Positions 20,247-31,271 are shown, numbered from the stretch's first letter. The stretch is 64,000 bases of DNA from Lautropia sp. (GCA_030530775.1 JAUMUG010000001.1:62001-126000); one strand, 5' to 3'. Notes: generated by a model from the sequence alone, not told the origin. Translations and numbers: made by a program.

Positions 20247-21706
20247 TCCGAAAGTTTGCCACCCCAGATGCCTTCATCGATCTTGCCTTTCAATTCGGGG
20301 AATTTGGCCATATCGAAATGAGGCTCGCCCAGTTTGCGCTGCTCTAGATAATCATTGGTCAGCTTGACGACCAGACCGGACAGCAACACGATACTGACCA
20401 GATTGATGCTGGCCATGATACCCATCGTCGCATCGGCCGCATCGAAGACCGTCGTGATTTTTTCGTAAGCGCCCCATACGATGAACACCAGTACCAACGA
20501 ACGCATCAGCGTCACCCCCGTCCTGGTGTCGATCTTCATGTAGGTCATCGCCCCCTCGGCATAGGAATAGTTACCGATGATCGAGGTGAAGGCAAAGAAG
20601 AACACGGCAATCGCCACGAAGTCCTTGCCATGGGTGCCGATATGGTAGGCCATCGCCTGCTGGGTCAGCACTGAACCGGTCACGCCGGAACCCGGCTGCA
20701 AGGCGTCGGACAACAGGATCATCACACCGGTGGCGGTACAGATCAGCAGCGTATCGACGAACACACCCAGAGACTGAACGAAACCCTGCGACGAAGGATG
20801 ATGCGGGCTGGGAGTGGCCACGGCCGCAATGTTCGGTGCAGAGCCCATACCGGCTTCGTTCGAGAACAAGCCGCGTTTGACACCATTCAACATGGCCGCG
20901 GTCATACCGCCGACGAAGCCACCGACTGCGGGCTCCAACCCGAAGGCACTACGCAGAATCATGGCGATGGCTTCCGGCACCCGATCGATATTGGTCAGCA
21001 TGATCCACAGGGCCACCCCGAGATAGGCAGCAGCCATGAAAGGCACCACCACTTCGGCGACACGGGCAATCTTTCTGACACCGCCAAAGATGACGATACC
21101 GGACAGCAGCGCCAGGAACAGCCCGACATACACCTTGTCGAAACCGAAGGATTCACTCATCGATTCGGCAATGGCATTGGCCTGTACCGCATTGAAGACC
21201 AAGCCGAACACCACCAGCAGACAAAGCGCGAACGCCATGCCGACTCGGGGAGCATTCAACCCCTTGGATATGTAGAAAGCGGGACCCCCACGATAGAGAC
21301 CGTTGTGATCACTGACCTTGTAGAGCTGCGCCAGCGTGCTTTCGGCATAGGAGGTTGCCATGCCCAGAAAAGCGACGATCCACATCCAGAACAGGGAACC
21401 CGGCCCACCCGTATAGAGCGCCACGGCCACGCCGGCAATGTTGCCGGTTCCCACCCTCGAGGCCAGACTGGTGGTCAGTGCCTGAAAGGGTGTGATGCCA
21501 TGGCTGTTTTTCTGAGGTGCACGGGTGACTGCACGTACCAGCTCGCGGAAATGGACGACCTGAAGGAAGCGCAACCTGACCGAAAACAGAATCCCGACGG
21601 CCAGCAGTCCATAGATCAGGACATAGCCCCAGAGCACATCGTTGATCACCCCGATGGTTTCTTCGAACAGCCCGTATAACCAAGTCGACAGACCCGCGTC
21701 ACCCAT
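20243..21706 (-). CDS. Sodium:alanine/glycine symporter, AgcS family
   Basis: A roughly 487-aa inner-membrane carrier with about ten hydrophobic segments. SRVGTGNIAGVAVALYTGGPGSLFWMWIVAF and GPAFYISKGL match the AgcS (AlsT/DagA) family, which brings in alanine or glycine with sodium. I chose ATG 21706 because GAGGAAAGGA stands just before it; an in-frame ATG at 21748 has no such site. It overlaps the start of the downstream methyltransferase by 4 bp. The substrate cannot be told from sequence alone. Confidence 0.92.
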   Translation of the reverse strand: MGDAGLSTWLYGLFEETIGVINDVLWGYVLIYGLLAVGILFSVRLRFLQVVHFRELVRAVTRAPQKNSHGITPFQALTTSLASRVGTGNIAGVAVALYTGGPGSLFWMWIVAFLGMATSYAESTLAQLYKVSDHNGLYRGGPAFYISKGLNAPRVGMAFALCLLVVFGLVFNAVQANAIAESMSESFGFDKVYVGLFLALLSGIVIFGGVRKIARVAEVVVPFMAAAYLGVALWIMLTNIDRVPEAIAMILRSAFGLEPAVGGFVGGMTAAMLNGVKRGLFSNEAGMGSAPNIAAVATPSPHHPSSQGFVQSLGVFVDTLLICTATGVMILLSDALQPGSGVTGSVLTQQAMAYHIGTHGKDFVAIAVFFFAFTSIIGNYSYAEGAMTYMKIDTRTGVTLMRSLVLVFIVWGAYEKITTVFDAADATMGIMASINLVSIVLLSGLVVKLTNDYLEQRKLGEPHFDMAKFPELKGKIDEGIWGGKLSE

Positions 21707-21744
21707 AGTCCTTTCCTCGTGTGTTTGGCTTCGAAGGCGGCACC

Positions 21745-21918
21745 TCATGAGCGGCCCCGCTCAGCCTTTCTTGAAAATTTTGCTTTCGGCACCACGAGCC
21801 ATCGAATCGACTTGCCATATGGTGCAGTGGCCCCGATGATACCGAGCAATTGCCACAGCCCCGACCAATAGGGGATCAGCCCAAAGTCCAAAATCGTGGC
21901 AGCGGTCTTGAAATTCAC
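21745..21918 (-). CDS. Possible 57-aa hydrophobic peptide upstream of the symporter
   Basis: A GTG at 21918 (or ATG at 21942) opens a short frame reading LDFGLIPYWSGLWQLLGIIG followed by a basic tail KAKFSRKAERGRS. GGGG lies 6–7 bases before the GTG. One hydrophobic helix is possible. It ends 38 bp before the AgcS start and could be a leader peptide, a small membrane protein or chance. I recognise no family. Confidence 0.25.
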   Translation of the reverse strand: MNFKTAATILDFGLIPYWSGLWQLLGIIGATAPYGKSIRWLVVPKAKFSRKAERGRS

Positions 21919-22232
21919 GTTTTTCCCCCAATCTCCGGGCATAAACGACGGACCGGAACCTGCAGGGACCGGAACCGGTCTCCGTACGGCCCCGATTCAC
22001 GCCGCCCGGAACTCATGCTGGTCGGCGGGGAATCACAGCTGCCGTCCAGCTGCACCGTCGCCCCGTGGCCGCTTTCCGACACAAGGCACACGGTATGGGG
22101 CGCCGTGTGGGACAGCGGGCCAGTCGAGAACTGCGGCCGGCGAAAACCCCATGTGCCCCACAATCGCCACACCCCAGCGTGCTGCCCCAGCGCCTGCGGG
22201 ATTCACATTCTCTTCACAACGACATCCCTCTC
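21919..22232. other. Gap between divergent symporter and Pmp3 genes
   Basis: No gene recognised. Both neighbouring genes read away from this stretch, so it should carry their promoters; I could not assign boxes. Confidence 0.35.
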
Positions 22233-22430
22233 ATGCGTCTACTGCTCGCAATCTTTCTTCCCCCGGTTGTTTTCTTCACCATCGGGCGGCCCTTCGCCGG
22301 CATCTTCTGCCTGATTCTGATGGTGACATTGTTCGGCTGGATTCCAGCGGCCATCTGGGCAGTCTATGCACTCAGCCAGTACAAAACCGACAAGAAGATC
22401 GAAAGAGCCCTCGGCGATCGATCGGTCTGA
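22233..22430 (+). CDS. Pmp3/YqaE (UPF0057) family membrane peptide
   Basis: A 65-aa protein with two hydrophobic helices: LLLAIFLPPVVFFTIGRPFA and IFCLILMVTLFGWIPAAIWA. The FLPP and GWIPAAIWAVYAL motifs are those of the UPF0057 family (yeast Pmp3, E. coli YqaE). A charged C-terminus follows (KTDKKIERALGDRSV). Family members affect membrane potential and salt tolerance in yeast; the bacterial role is unclear. Nearby osmolyte genes in this window are 23 kb away, so the context says little. Confidence 0.85.
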   Translation: MRLLLAIFLPPVVFFTIGRPFAGIFCLILMVTLFGWIPAAIWAVYALSQYKTDKKIERALGDRSV

Positions 22431-22848
22431 TACCTCGAGACGACCCAGATCTTTCTATCGTTTTGAGCAAACGTCCTGGTCAGATCAGCGCGGCCTGGCC
22501 AATGTGGCGTCGACAGTAGCTTTTGCCTCGGCTTTCTCCGCTGGAGGAGTATCGCGGATGGAAGCCAGCAGGCAATGATGGTCGAACCAGTGCATCCATT
22601 CGATTCATGGCCAGTTCCACGGCTCCAATCCTCTGTGAGCATCCGCCCACCCCCACATTGAACCGAGCCTCCCCGGTCGGAAGAATCCTGCTCGTGCTCC
22701 TCGGGCACATTCGAGCGAAGGACCGACAACGGAAGGATCGGATGCAGAACAATGGCAGTACAGCGCGGCGCAGCCCCTATCCGCGGGCATTCGAGACCGG
22801 GGTCATTACATGACCGCTGTTGACGACCCGGACCGAAGGAGAGCGAAA
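22431..22848. other. Non-coding stretch, possibly eroded sequence
   Basis: About 420 bp with short open frames on both strands and no recognisable product. It leads into a likely pseudogene and may itself be decayed coding sequence. The only strong signal is AAGGAG at 22836–22841, at ideal distance from the ATG of the next entry. Confidence 0.35.
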
Positions 22849-23023
22849 ATGAAGCAGAAAACATCAACCGCCGCACCGCCCTGAAAGGTGTGGCCGAAAT
22901 CGCCGCCCTTGCCATCAGAACAACGTCCGCTATTCGCCGCCCGAGCTCGATCATTTGTCGTCCTCGGCCAGCAAGGAGCGAAACTTTTTTCAGGCACGCA
23001 ACTCCTGCCTGGCTTCCCCGTAG
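22849..23023 (+). pseudogene. Frameshifted remnant of a small Tat-signal protein
   Basis: AAGGAG at 22836–22841 is 7 bases before ATG 22849. That frame reads MKQKT and stops after 11 codons. In the frame two bases on, the same DNA reads NINRRTALKGVAEIAALAI, a good twin-arginine signal (RRTALK). In the third frame further down it reads VRYSPPELDHLSSSASKE and ends at TAG 23021. Coding-like text spread over three frames suggests at least two frameshifts. Small Tat-signal proteins occur beside formate dehydrogenase genes, and fdhD is the next gene, but no formate dehydrogenase subunit is in view. The identification is an inference. Confidence 0.4.
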
Positions 23024-23065
23024 ACTCGTAGCAAATCCTCGAGTTCGCGTTCGTTTGCTGACGTA

Positions 23066-23935
23066 TCAATCACTCGTCATTTTCCAGCCCAATCGCTCCG
23101 GATGGCTATAGGCAACCATCCTACGACCTCTGACCAGGCCGGCCAAGGCAATGCCATGCATTCTGGCCGTTTTTATCGCCATGGATGTCGGTGCGGAAAC
23201 GGCCAGCAGTGCACCCACCCGTGCCATGGCCGTCTTTTGCACCATCTCGAAACTGGCCCGGCTGGTGATGGCAACGAAGCCCCTGGCCGGATCGATCTTC
23301 GCGTGGATCATGGCACCGATCAGCTTGTCGAGAGCGTTGTGGCGGCCGACATCCTCACGCAACAACCGCACATTGCCTTCGACATCGCACCAGGCAGCGG
23401 CATGAGTCGAGCCCGTCAATCTCTGTAGCTGCTGGGCTTCCCTCAGATTGTGTTCGGCGCGCAGCAGGGCCTCGGCCTGCAATCGAATGGAATGATGCAC
23501 CCGGGGCAAGGTCTGACAGACCTGCGCAAGACTGTCGGTGCCACACAGCCCACAACCGGTACGCCCGGCCAAATTGCGGCGCCGTTCACGCAACCGCCAG
23601 GCACAGGCGGAAGATACTTCGAGCTGGACTTCCAGCCCCTCGGCCACGGGGACCACATCGACCCCATAGAGTTCGGCGGGCGTCTGCAGGAGGCCCTCCG
23701 TCAGGCCAAAACCCAACGCGAAATCTTCCAGATCGGTGGGTGTGGCCATCATCACGGCATGTGAGATGCCGTTGAACAGCAAGGCAACAGGAACCTCGCT
23801 GGCGATGGCGTCCGGAACATGCCGTTCCTCGCCATCGAGCCAAACGCTGACCAAAAACCGGTCAGCGCCCGACAGTGAGTCCGATACAGCGGCCGAGTGA
23901 TCCTCTTCCGCTGTAGCTTCGTCAAACGCCGTCAT
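23066..23935 (-). CDS. fdhD: FdhD, sulfurtransferase for formate dehydrogenase
   Basis: A 289-aa protein. It has the central GRTGCGLCG motif, whose cysteines C128 and C131 correspond to the catalytic pair of E. coli FdhD, and later EDVGRHNALDKLIG and RASFEMVQKTA. By family knowledge FdhD takes sulfur from IscS and passes it to the molybdenum cofactor of formate dehydrogenase. I place the start at ATG 23935, which shares one base with the azurin stop (TGATG). A longer frame to 23974 would overlap azurin further. Its substrate enzyme is not in this window. Confidence 0.93.
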   Translation of the reverse strand: MTAFDEATAEEDHSAAVSDSLSGADRFLVSVWLDGEERHVPDAIASEVPVALLFNGISHAVMMATPTDLEDFALGFGLTEGLLQTPAELYGVDVVPVAEGLEVQLEVSSACAWRLRERRRNLAGRTGCGLCGTDSLAQVCQTLPRVHHSIRLQAEALLRAEHNLREAQQLQRLTGSTHAAAWCDVEGNVRLLREDVGRHNALDKLIGAMIHAKIDPARGFVAITSRASFEMVQKTAMARVGALLAVSAPTSMAIKTARMHGIALAGLVRGRRMVAYSHPERLGWKMTSD

Positions 23936-24387
23936 CAACCACCGACGACGAATTTCCCTTTCATCACGCTCCAATGGCCCGGGAAGGAGCAGAAGAAGGT
24001 GTAGTCCTCACCGGCTTTGAGCACATCGCCGGGGATCTTGACCGAAGTGGTTTCACCACCACCGATCACCTTGGTATGAGCCAGTACGCGGGCGTCGTCC
24101 TTCGGCACGTAGGCGTCTTCCAGCGTGGCCTTGCCACCGGCTTTGGCTACATCCTTGTAGTCGGCCGTCTTGGTGATGACCACGTTGTGGCCCATGGCCG
24201 AAACCGGCAACTTGCCAACGTGCTTCAGCGTCACATTGATTTCGCTGCAGCCACTGTCGACCTTCAGTTCCTTGGCGTTGAACGCCATGGCGTCGTTACC
24301 CTCGACCGTCACGTCGCAGGTCTGAGCCGAAACGACACCCGAGGCCAGCATCATCGCGCCACCAACCAGGAAACCTCTTACCAGCAT
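23935..24387 (-). CDS. azu: Azurin, periplasmic blue copper protein
   Basis: A 150-aa precursor with a Sec signal (LVRGFLVGGAMMLASGVVSA, cleaved near residue 22). The mature part has the full azurin pattern: copper ligands H67 (GHNVV), C133 and H138 (FFCSFPGHW) and M142 (MKG), plus the conserved disulfide pair C24 and C47. A strong ribosome site GAGGAGAG precedes the ATG. Azurins carry electrons in the periplasm, for example to nitrite reductase or peroxidase. It is followed with one-base overlap by fdhD, which implies joint expression of a copper electron carrier and a formate dehydrogenase maturation factor. Confidence 0.95.
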   Translation of the reverse strand: MLVRGFLVGGAMMLASGVVSAQTCDVTVEGNDAMAFNAKELKVDSGCSEINVTLKHVGKLPVSAMGHNVVITKTADYKDVAKAGGKATLEDAYVPKDDARVLAHTKVIGGGETTSVKIPGDVLKAGEDYTFFCSFPGHWSVMKGKFVVGG

Positions 24388-24611
24388 GAATTTCTCTCCT
24401 CAATGAGTTTTGATGATTCAAGGAAACGTACCGGGCAACCACTGGATCAGCCAACCTCATGACAGAGGACCGGCTCCGCATGCCCACGGAAGCCCGTCAG
24501 GCTCCCCGCGTATCCTTCGTATGAAACACATCACAATGACAAACTACCGGCCCCAGTTTACCGGAGATTCGGTCACCAAATGTCGATATCGGTCAATTTG
24601 GAACACAGCTT

Positions 24612-25157
24612 TCAATCGACGGCCGACTGTAGAACCTGGCGGACCGGCTGCACCATATTGCCATCATCTCCCAACCAGATCAGCCCATCCTGCACGATGC
24701 ACTGCAGACTGGCGCCCCGCTGCGCCAGCCCGGCCAAAGCCTTGCTGTCATCGGCTTCGAATCGCCAGACCGTCAAGTTGTCGAGCTTCATCAGCGACTC
24801 CTTGACCTTTTCCCACCAGATAGGCACCGTGCGGCCATAGGCCATCACCACCACCCGACCAGCGCGCGCCGCCGCCTTACGAATCAAGCGCTCATCCGGC
24901 TGCCCCACATCGATCCAAAGCCTGATCCGCCCGTCGGGTGACTCGGCAAAGAGATCGGCTTCATCCTCGGTCGACAGGCCCCGGCCAAAGCGCAGGTCAT
25001 CGGCTGCAAACAGCGCAAAGGCCAGTACCCGCATCATCATCCGCTCGTCATTCTCGGAAGGATGGCGAGCGACCGTGAGTGAATGCTCGGCATAATAGCC
25101 GCGATCCATATCCGAAACGTTTAGACCGATCCGAAAGACTGTCGATTTGAGTGCCAC
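24612..25157 (-). CDS. yaeQ: YaeQ family protein
   Basis: A 181-aa protein with MALKSTVFRIGLNVSDMDRG, LTVARHPSENDERMMMRVLA and LWIDVGQPDERLIRKA, all hallmark stretches of YaeQ. The fold is a variant of PD-(D/E)XK nucleases; E. coli YaeQ was reported as a multicopy suppressor linked to RfaH, and its biochemical activity is not settled. The start is a GTG at 25157 with AGGAG six bases upstream. It follows a gene remnant and gyrB on the same strand. Confidence 0.92.
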   Translation of the reverse strand: MALKSTVFRIGLNVSDMDRGYYAEHSLTVARHPSENDERMMMRVLAFALFAADDLRFGRGLSTEDEADLFAESPDGRIRLWIDVGQPDERLIRKAAARAGRVVVMAYGRTVPIWWEKVKESLMKLDNLTVWRFEADDSKALAGLAQRGASLQCIVQDGLIWLGDDGNMVQPVRQVLQSAVD

Positions 25158-25199
25158 ACGGTTCTCCTGGAAACATCCGAGTCTGAAAATGGTCTGGAT

Positions 25200-25388
25200 T
25201 CAGACCCGGCCCGTCCGGGGCGTGCCGCCCAGCTCCAGATGCTCCAGCAGTCTTTGGCGGGCCTCGGGCCGTTCCGCGGCCAGCATGCCATACATCACGG
25301 TGTCACACACAGTGCCATCGCGACGCAGGGCATGGCGGCGGATCACCCCGTCCTTTCGGGGTATGAGCCAGGGAGCCGAGACACCCGA
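25200..25388 (-). pseudogene. C-terminal remnant of a RimJ/RimL-type GNAT acetyltransferase
   Basis: Directly after the gyrB stop codon, in the same direction and in frame with it, the DNA reads without interruption to a TGA at 25200–25202. The text KDGVIRRHALRRDGT, DTVMYGMLAAERPEARQ and LLEHLELG matches the last ~45 residues of RimJ/RimL-type N-acetyltransferases (motif EGVLRRHM…RDTVMYSML). The first ~130 residues of such an enzyme are missing, and no start codon or ribosome site suits the remainder. I read it as a 5'-truncated pseudogene left when a deletion joined it to gyrB. Without the rest of the domain it cannot be active. Confidence 0.6.
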
Positions 25389-27965
<2,577 letters not shown>

Positions 27966-27972
27966 TCAGGCT

Positions 27973-29091
27973 TCAAATGCGCATCGGCATCAGCACATAG
28001 CGGAAGCCGTCCTGCCCCGGCAGCGACAGCAGCGCACTGGAATTGGCATCGCCAAAGGCGATCGATACCCGGTCGACCTTCAGATTGCCCAGTACATCCA
28101 ATAGATAGGAAACATTGAATCCTATATCAAGTGCCGGCCCACCATAGTCGATGTCGATTTCTTCAGACGCTTCTTCCTGCTCTGTGTTGCTGCTGTGAAT
28201 CTTCAGCGACCCCGGCTCCAGCCCCAGGCGGACACCCTTGAACTTCTCATTGGTCAGAATCGATGCCCGCGACAGCGCCTGCGCAAAGGCCTCACGCTCC
28301 AGCTCCACCACTTTCTGATAACCCGTCGGGATGACGCGCTGATAGTCCGGGAACTTGCCTTCGAGCAATTTGCTGATGAATTCGATGTCACCGAAGGAAA
28401 GCCGGATCTGCTGACCGAGCACTTCCAGATGTACGGGCTCATCGGTGTCGTGCAGCAGCCGCAACAGTTCCAACACCGATTTTCTGGGCAGGATGATGCT
28501 GGCATCGCCGGCCGCATGCAACTCGGTGTCCTCGAAGAAGGCCAGGCGGTGCCCATCGGTGGCCACCGAGCGCAGGCTGGAAGGACTCAGCACGAGAAGC
28601 AGCCCATTCAGATAGAAACGGATGTCCTGCTGAGCCATCGCAAAGTGCACCATCTGCAGCAGCTGGCGCAACTTTTTCTGCGACAACGTGACGTCGGCGC
28701 GCAGCTCGCCTTGCCCCTGGGCCGAATCCGCCACCATGGTGGGAAAGTCGTCTGCCGGCAGCGTCTGCAGTGCATAACGCGATTTGCCCGATTTCAGATT
28801 CAGCTTTGCACCGTTCAGTTCGATGGCCACATCCCGGTCGGGCATGGCCCGAAGGATGTCGATCAGCTTGCGGGCCGCCACCGTGGTGGCGACTTTTTCA
28901 TTGCCGGACCCGATGGTGGCCAGTGAACGGACTTGGATATCGATGTCGGTGCCAGTGAACGTGACCTGCTCTCCCTGCTGACGGATCAGCACGTTCGCCA
29001 GAATCGCTTGCGTATGGCGTTTTTCAATGATGCCAGCCACAGTCTGCAGCGGTTTCAGGATGGCGTCTCGAGGGGCGTGGATGATCTGCAT
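27973..29091 (-). CDS. dnaN: DNA polymerase III beta subunit (sliding clamp)
   Basis: A 372-aa clamp monomer with three repeated domains. The text MQIIHAPRDAILKPLQTVAG, ILANVLIRQQGEQVTFTGTD and the C-terminal YVLMPMRI are typical. It forms the ring that tethers polymerase III to DNA. It lies between dnaA and gyrB on the same strand and is separated from gyrB by a short spacer. The 550-bp gap on its upstream side is the best oriC candidate. Confidence 0.97.
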   Translation of the reverse strand: MQIIHAPRDAILKPLQTVAGIIEKRHTQAILANVLIRQQGEQVTFTGTDIDIQVRSLATIGSGNEKVATTVAARKLIDILRAMPDRDVAIELNGAKLNLKSGKSRYALQTLPADDFPTMVADSAQGQGELRADVTLSQKKLRQLLQMVHFAMAQQDIRFYLNGLLLVLSPSSLRSVATDGHRLAFFEDTELHAAGDASIILPRKSVLELLRLLHDTDEPVHLEVLGQQIRLSFGDIEFISKLLEGKFPDYQRVIPTGYQKVVELEREAFAQALSRASILTNEKFKGVRLGLEPGSLKIHSSNTEQEEASEEIDIDYGGPALDIGFNVSYLLDVLGNLKVDRVSIAFGDANSSALLSLPGQDGFRYVLMPMRI

Positions 29092-29174
29092 TCAATCTGC
29101 TCCTGACTGTTTTCCGATTTAGAAAATAGATCTATATATCTAAGTGTTTTTGTTGTTTAGGCCTCTCGACGGCC

Positions 29175-29183
29175 TGTGAATAA
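29175..29183 (-). promoter_or_regulatory. DnaA box (TTATTCACA)
   Basis: The plus strand reads TGTGAATAA, the exact reverse complement of TTATTCACA, a match to the TTATNCACA consensus. It sits just beside the AT-rich block, 84 bp from the dnaN start. Confidence 0.7.
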
Positions 29184-29408
29184 CTCTGGAGATGGGCTTG
29201 TTTGCTTGATCTTCACGATGCAGAACTGTGTGGACGTTTCGCGGAGGGTGAGTCATCGATTTGTGGACAACTTCGGGCTCGTGCCGAACCGGGGTATTTG
29301 TGCACCTTTTGTCGTTCGCAATTGCTCAGACTTGTCGATGAGTTGTTCACAATGGACGGAATTCTGTTCAAATTTTAGGCAGCACGTGGGAGAAGGCTGT
29401 GTCCAGGC

Positions 29409-29417
29409 TGTGAATAA
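29409..29417 (-). promoter_or_regulatory. DnaA box (TTATTCACA)
   Basis: A second exact copy of TGTGAATAA on the plus strand, in the same orientation as the box at 29175 and 234 bp from it. Confidence 0.7.
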
Positions 29418-29641
29418 GTGTTCGAATCCCAGTCTGGCTGCAGCGTCGATCGGGATTCGGGCTTGTCCACCGGATTCGGACCGATCCTGTCGAGCGATCC
29501 CATTTTGGCCACGAAAACTGCCGCAGCAATCGTGCAGGTGAAGACAGGCCATGCCGCATGGCATCCATGACCGGGACGAGACCCGAGAGTCTTCCATGAC
29601 CGGAAACCGGAGAGATGGGGGCGCATGTGTCATCGTTTGTT

Positions 29642-31201
29642 TCACAGGTACTCGCGCAAGGTCTGATCCAGCACGTGGATCTGCGTGTTCAGTTCCGGTT
29701 TGTGTGCCCGTAATTCTGTGATTTTGCGTACTGCATACAAAACGGTGGTGTGATCCTTCCCGCCGAAAGCTTCGCCGATCTCGGGCAGACTCTTCTGAGT
29801 CAGTTCTTTGGCCAGATACATGGCAATTTGACGCGGCAGAGCGATCTTGGCCGGCTTTCGCTTCGAATACATGTCGCTCAGCTTGATCTTGTAGTAATCG
29901 GCCACCGTTTTCTGGATGAATTCGATCGAAATCTGGCCGCGATTGAAGGACAGAATGTCTTTCAGTGCTTCCTTGACCAGATCCAGCGTGATGGGCTGGC
30001 TTCTGAATGCTGCATAATGAATGACACGCTGTAAAGCGCCTTCAAGTTCGCGCACGTTCTGACGGATGTTCTTGCCGATGAAGTAAGCCACATCTTCGCT
30101 GAGCCGCACGCGAACCTGTTCGGCCTTACGCTGCAGAATGGCGACCCGCATTTCCAGCTCGGGGGCATCGATGGCGACGATCAGGCCGGAGTTCAGCCGG
30201 GAGATCAGCCGTTCATCGAGTTTCTGTGTCAGTTCCTTCGGATAAGTGTCGCTGCTGATGACGATCTGACGCCGGTTGTTGACCAGTGCCTCGAAGATGA
30301 AGAAGAACTCTTCCTGCGAGCGTTTCTTTTCCGACAAGAACTGGATGTCGTCGATCAGCAGCAGGTCCAGCGAACGGTAGTAGCTCTGGAAACTGTGGAC
30401 CGATTCGCGACGCACTGCCGAAACGAAATCCTGAAAGAACTGGTTCGCCGTCACGTAGCGGATGGCGGCCTGTGGTTCCCGCTCCTGGATCGCGTTGCCG
30501 ATGGCCTGCATCAAATGTGTCTTACCCAGACCGACGCCACCTTGAATGAACAGCGGGTTGTAGGCGCTGCCGGGACGGTCGGCCACCTGCAGGGAAGCGG
30601 CACGGGCCAGATCATTGGCTTTGCCGGTCACGAAGGTACCGAAGGTCAGTCCCGGATTCAGCCGGGATTTTTCGTCGGGGGCACGGTTGCCCAGTCCGGC
30701 AAAGGCACCACCGGCGGGTGCACCGTGTTCATCCAGATCCTCATCCTCGACGGTTTCGGCCGACAGCTCGTCGTCTTCATTGGATGGAGGATTCGCTGAA
30801 CCGGCCCGTGGTGGGGCTGTCAGGGGTTGGGAGACAGAGGGCTGGGCGGCAGCGGAGGCGGGCAGGGGCTGTTCCGGGGAGACAGGGCTTGCAACCGACG
30901 ACGTGTGCTCGGCGGCAGTAGCCGTCGCCGCGTCTGCAGCGGAGGGTATCGCAGCCGGCTTGAGCACCTCGATATCGGCGTGAACGGCCGGATCGATGGC
31001 GTCGTGTACGACCTCGTTGATCAGATTCAGGTACTGATTTCGCACGACATCGGCCTTGAACTGTGTCGGTGCACCCAAATGCAATAGGCAGGTATCGGCA
31101 TCGAAGGCAAGGAAAGTCAGCGGCTGAATCCAGGTGCGATAGGCCTGCTCGGACATCCGCGCCGCAATGGCTGCACTGCACGCTTCCCACTGTTCCTGCA
31201 T
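29642..31201 (-). CDS. dnaA: Chromosomal replication initiator DnaA
   Basis: A 519-aa initiator. Domain I starts QEQWEACSAAIAARMSEQAY. Domain II is a long linker of about 120 residues rich in A, S, P, E and D. The AAA+ domain has LNPGLTFGTFVTGKANDLA, the Walker A GGVGLGKTHLMQAIGN and Walker B DLLLIDDIQFLSEKKRSQEE. Domain IV ends with the DnaA signature GEAFGGKDHTTVLYAVRKI, which reads DnaA boxes. I chose ATG 31201, preceded by GGAGG. An in-frame extension to 31351 has no homology. If oriC lies between dnaN and dnaA, this gene is read toward it. Confidence 0.97.
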   Translation of the reverse strand: MQEQWEACSAAIAARMSEQAYRTWIQPLTFLAFDADTCLLHLGAPTQFKADVVRNQYLNLINEVVHDAIDPAVHADIEVLKPAAIPSAADAATATAAEHTSSVASPVSPEQPLPASAAAQPSVSQPLTAPPRAGSANPPSNEDDELSAETVEDEDLDEHGAPAGGAFAGLGNRAPDEKSRLNPGLTFGTFVTGKANDLARAASLQVADRPGSAYNPLFIQGGVGLGKTHLMQAIGNAIQEREPQAAIRYVTANQFFQDFVSAVRRESVHSFQSYYRSLDLLLIDDIQFLSEKKRSQEEFFFIFEALVNNRRQIVISSDTYPKELTQKLDERLISRLNSGLIVAIDAPELEMRVAILQRKAEQVRVRLSEDVAYFIGKNIRQNVRELEGALQRVIHYAAFRSQPITLDLVKEALKDILSFNRGQISIEFIQKTVADYYKIKLSDMYSKRKPAKIALPRQIAMYLAKELTQKSLPEIGEAFGGKDHTTVLYAVRKITELRAHKPELNTQIHVLDQTLREYL

Positions 31202-31242
31202 GATGGCTCGATTCCTCCGAGGGCTTGTTCTGATGGTTGAAT

Positions 31243-31271
31243 ATGCTAGGTGCAGCAAGGGCGCAAGGCAA
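31243..31271 (-). promoter_or_regulatory. Candidate dnaA promoter
   Basis: On the minus strand TTGCCT (31271–31266) and TAGCAT (31248–31243) are separated by 17 bases. Each matches four of six sigma-70 consensus positions. It lies about 40 bp upstream of the dnaA start. DnaA boxes farther upstream could allow autoregulation. Confidence 0.4.

Larger units (their letters stand above)
29092..29641. other. oriC: Candidate replication origin (oriC), dnaN–dnaA gap
   Basis: This 550-bp gap is non-coding. An AT-rich block at 29117–29160, with several ATAGATC/ATATATC-like runs, could be the unwinding element. Consensus DnaA boxes TTATTCACA lie on the minus strand at 29175–29183 and 29409–29417. One-mismatch boxes occur at 29262–29270 (TTGTCCACA on the minus strand) and 29343–29351 (TTGTTCACA on the plus strand). 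Strand bias changes sign about here: by eye I count G 76, C 84 in 26461–26700 (gyrB) but G 71, C 61 in 30181–30420 (dnaA), both minus-strand genes. This places the origin here rather than right of dnaA, though the samples are small. Confidence 0.6.

Noticed and set aside
24395..24425. FNR-like site upstream of azurin
   Set aside because: TTGA-TGAT-TCAA has the wrong spacing for the TTGAT-N4-ATCAA consensus.
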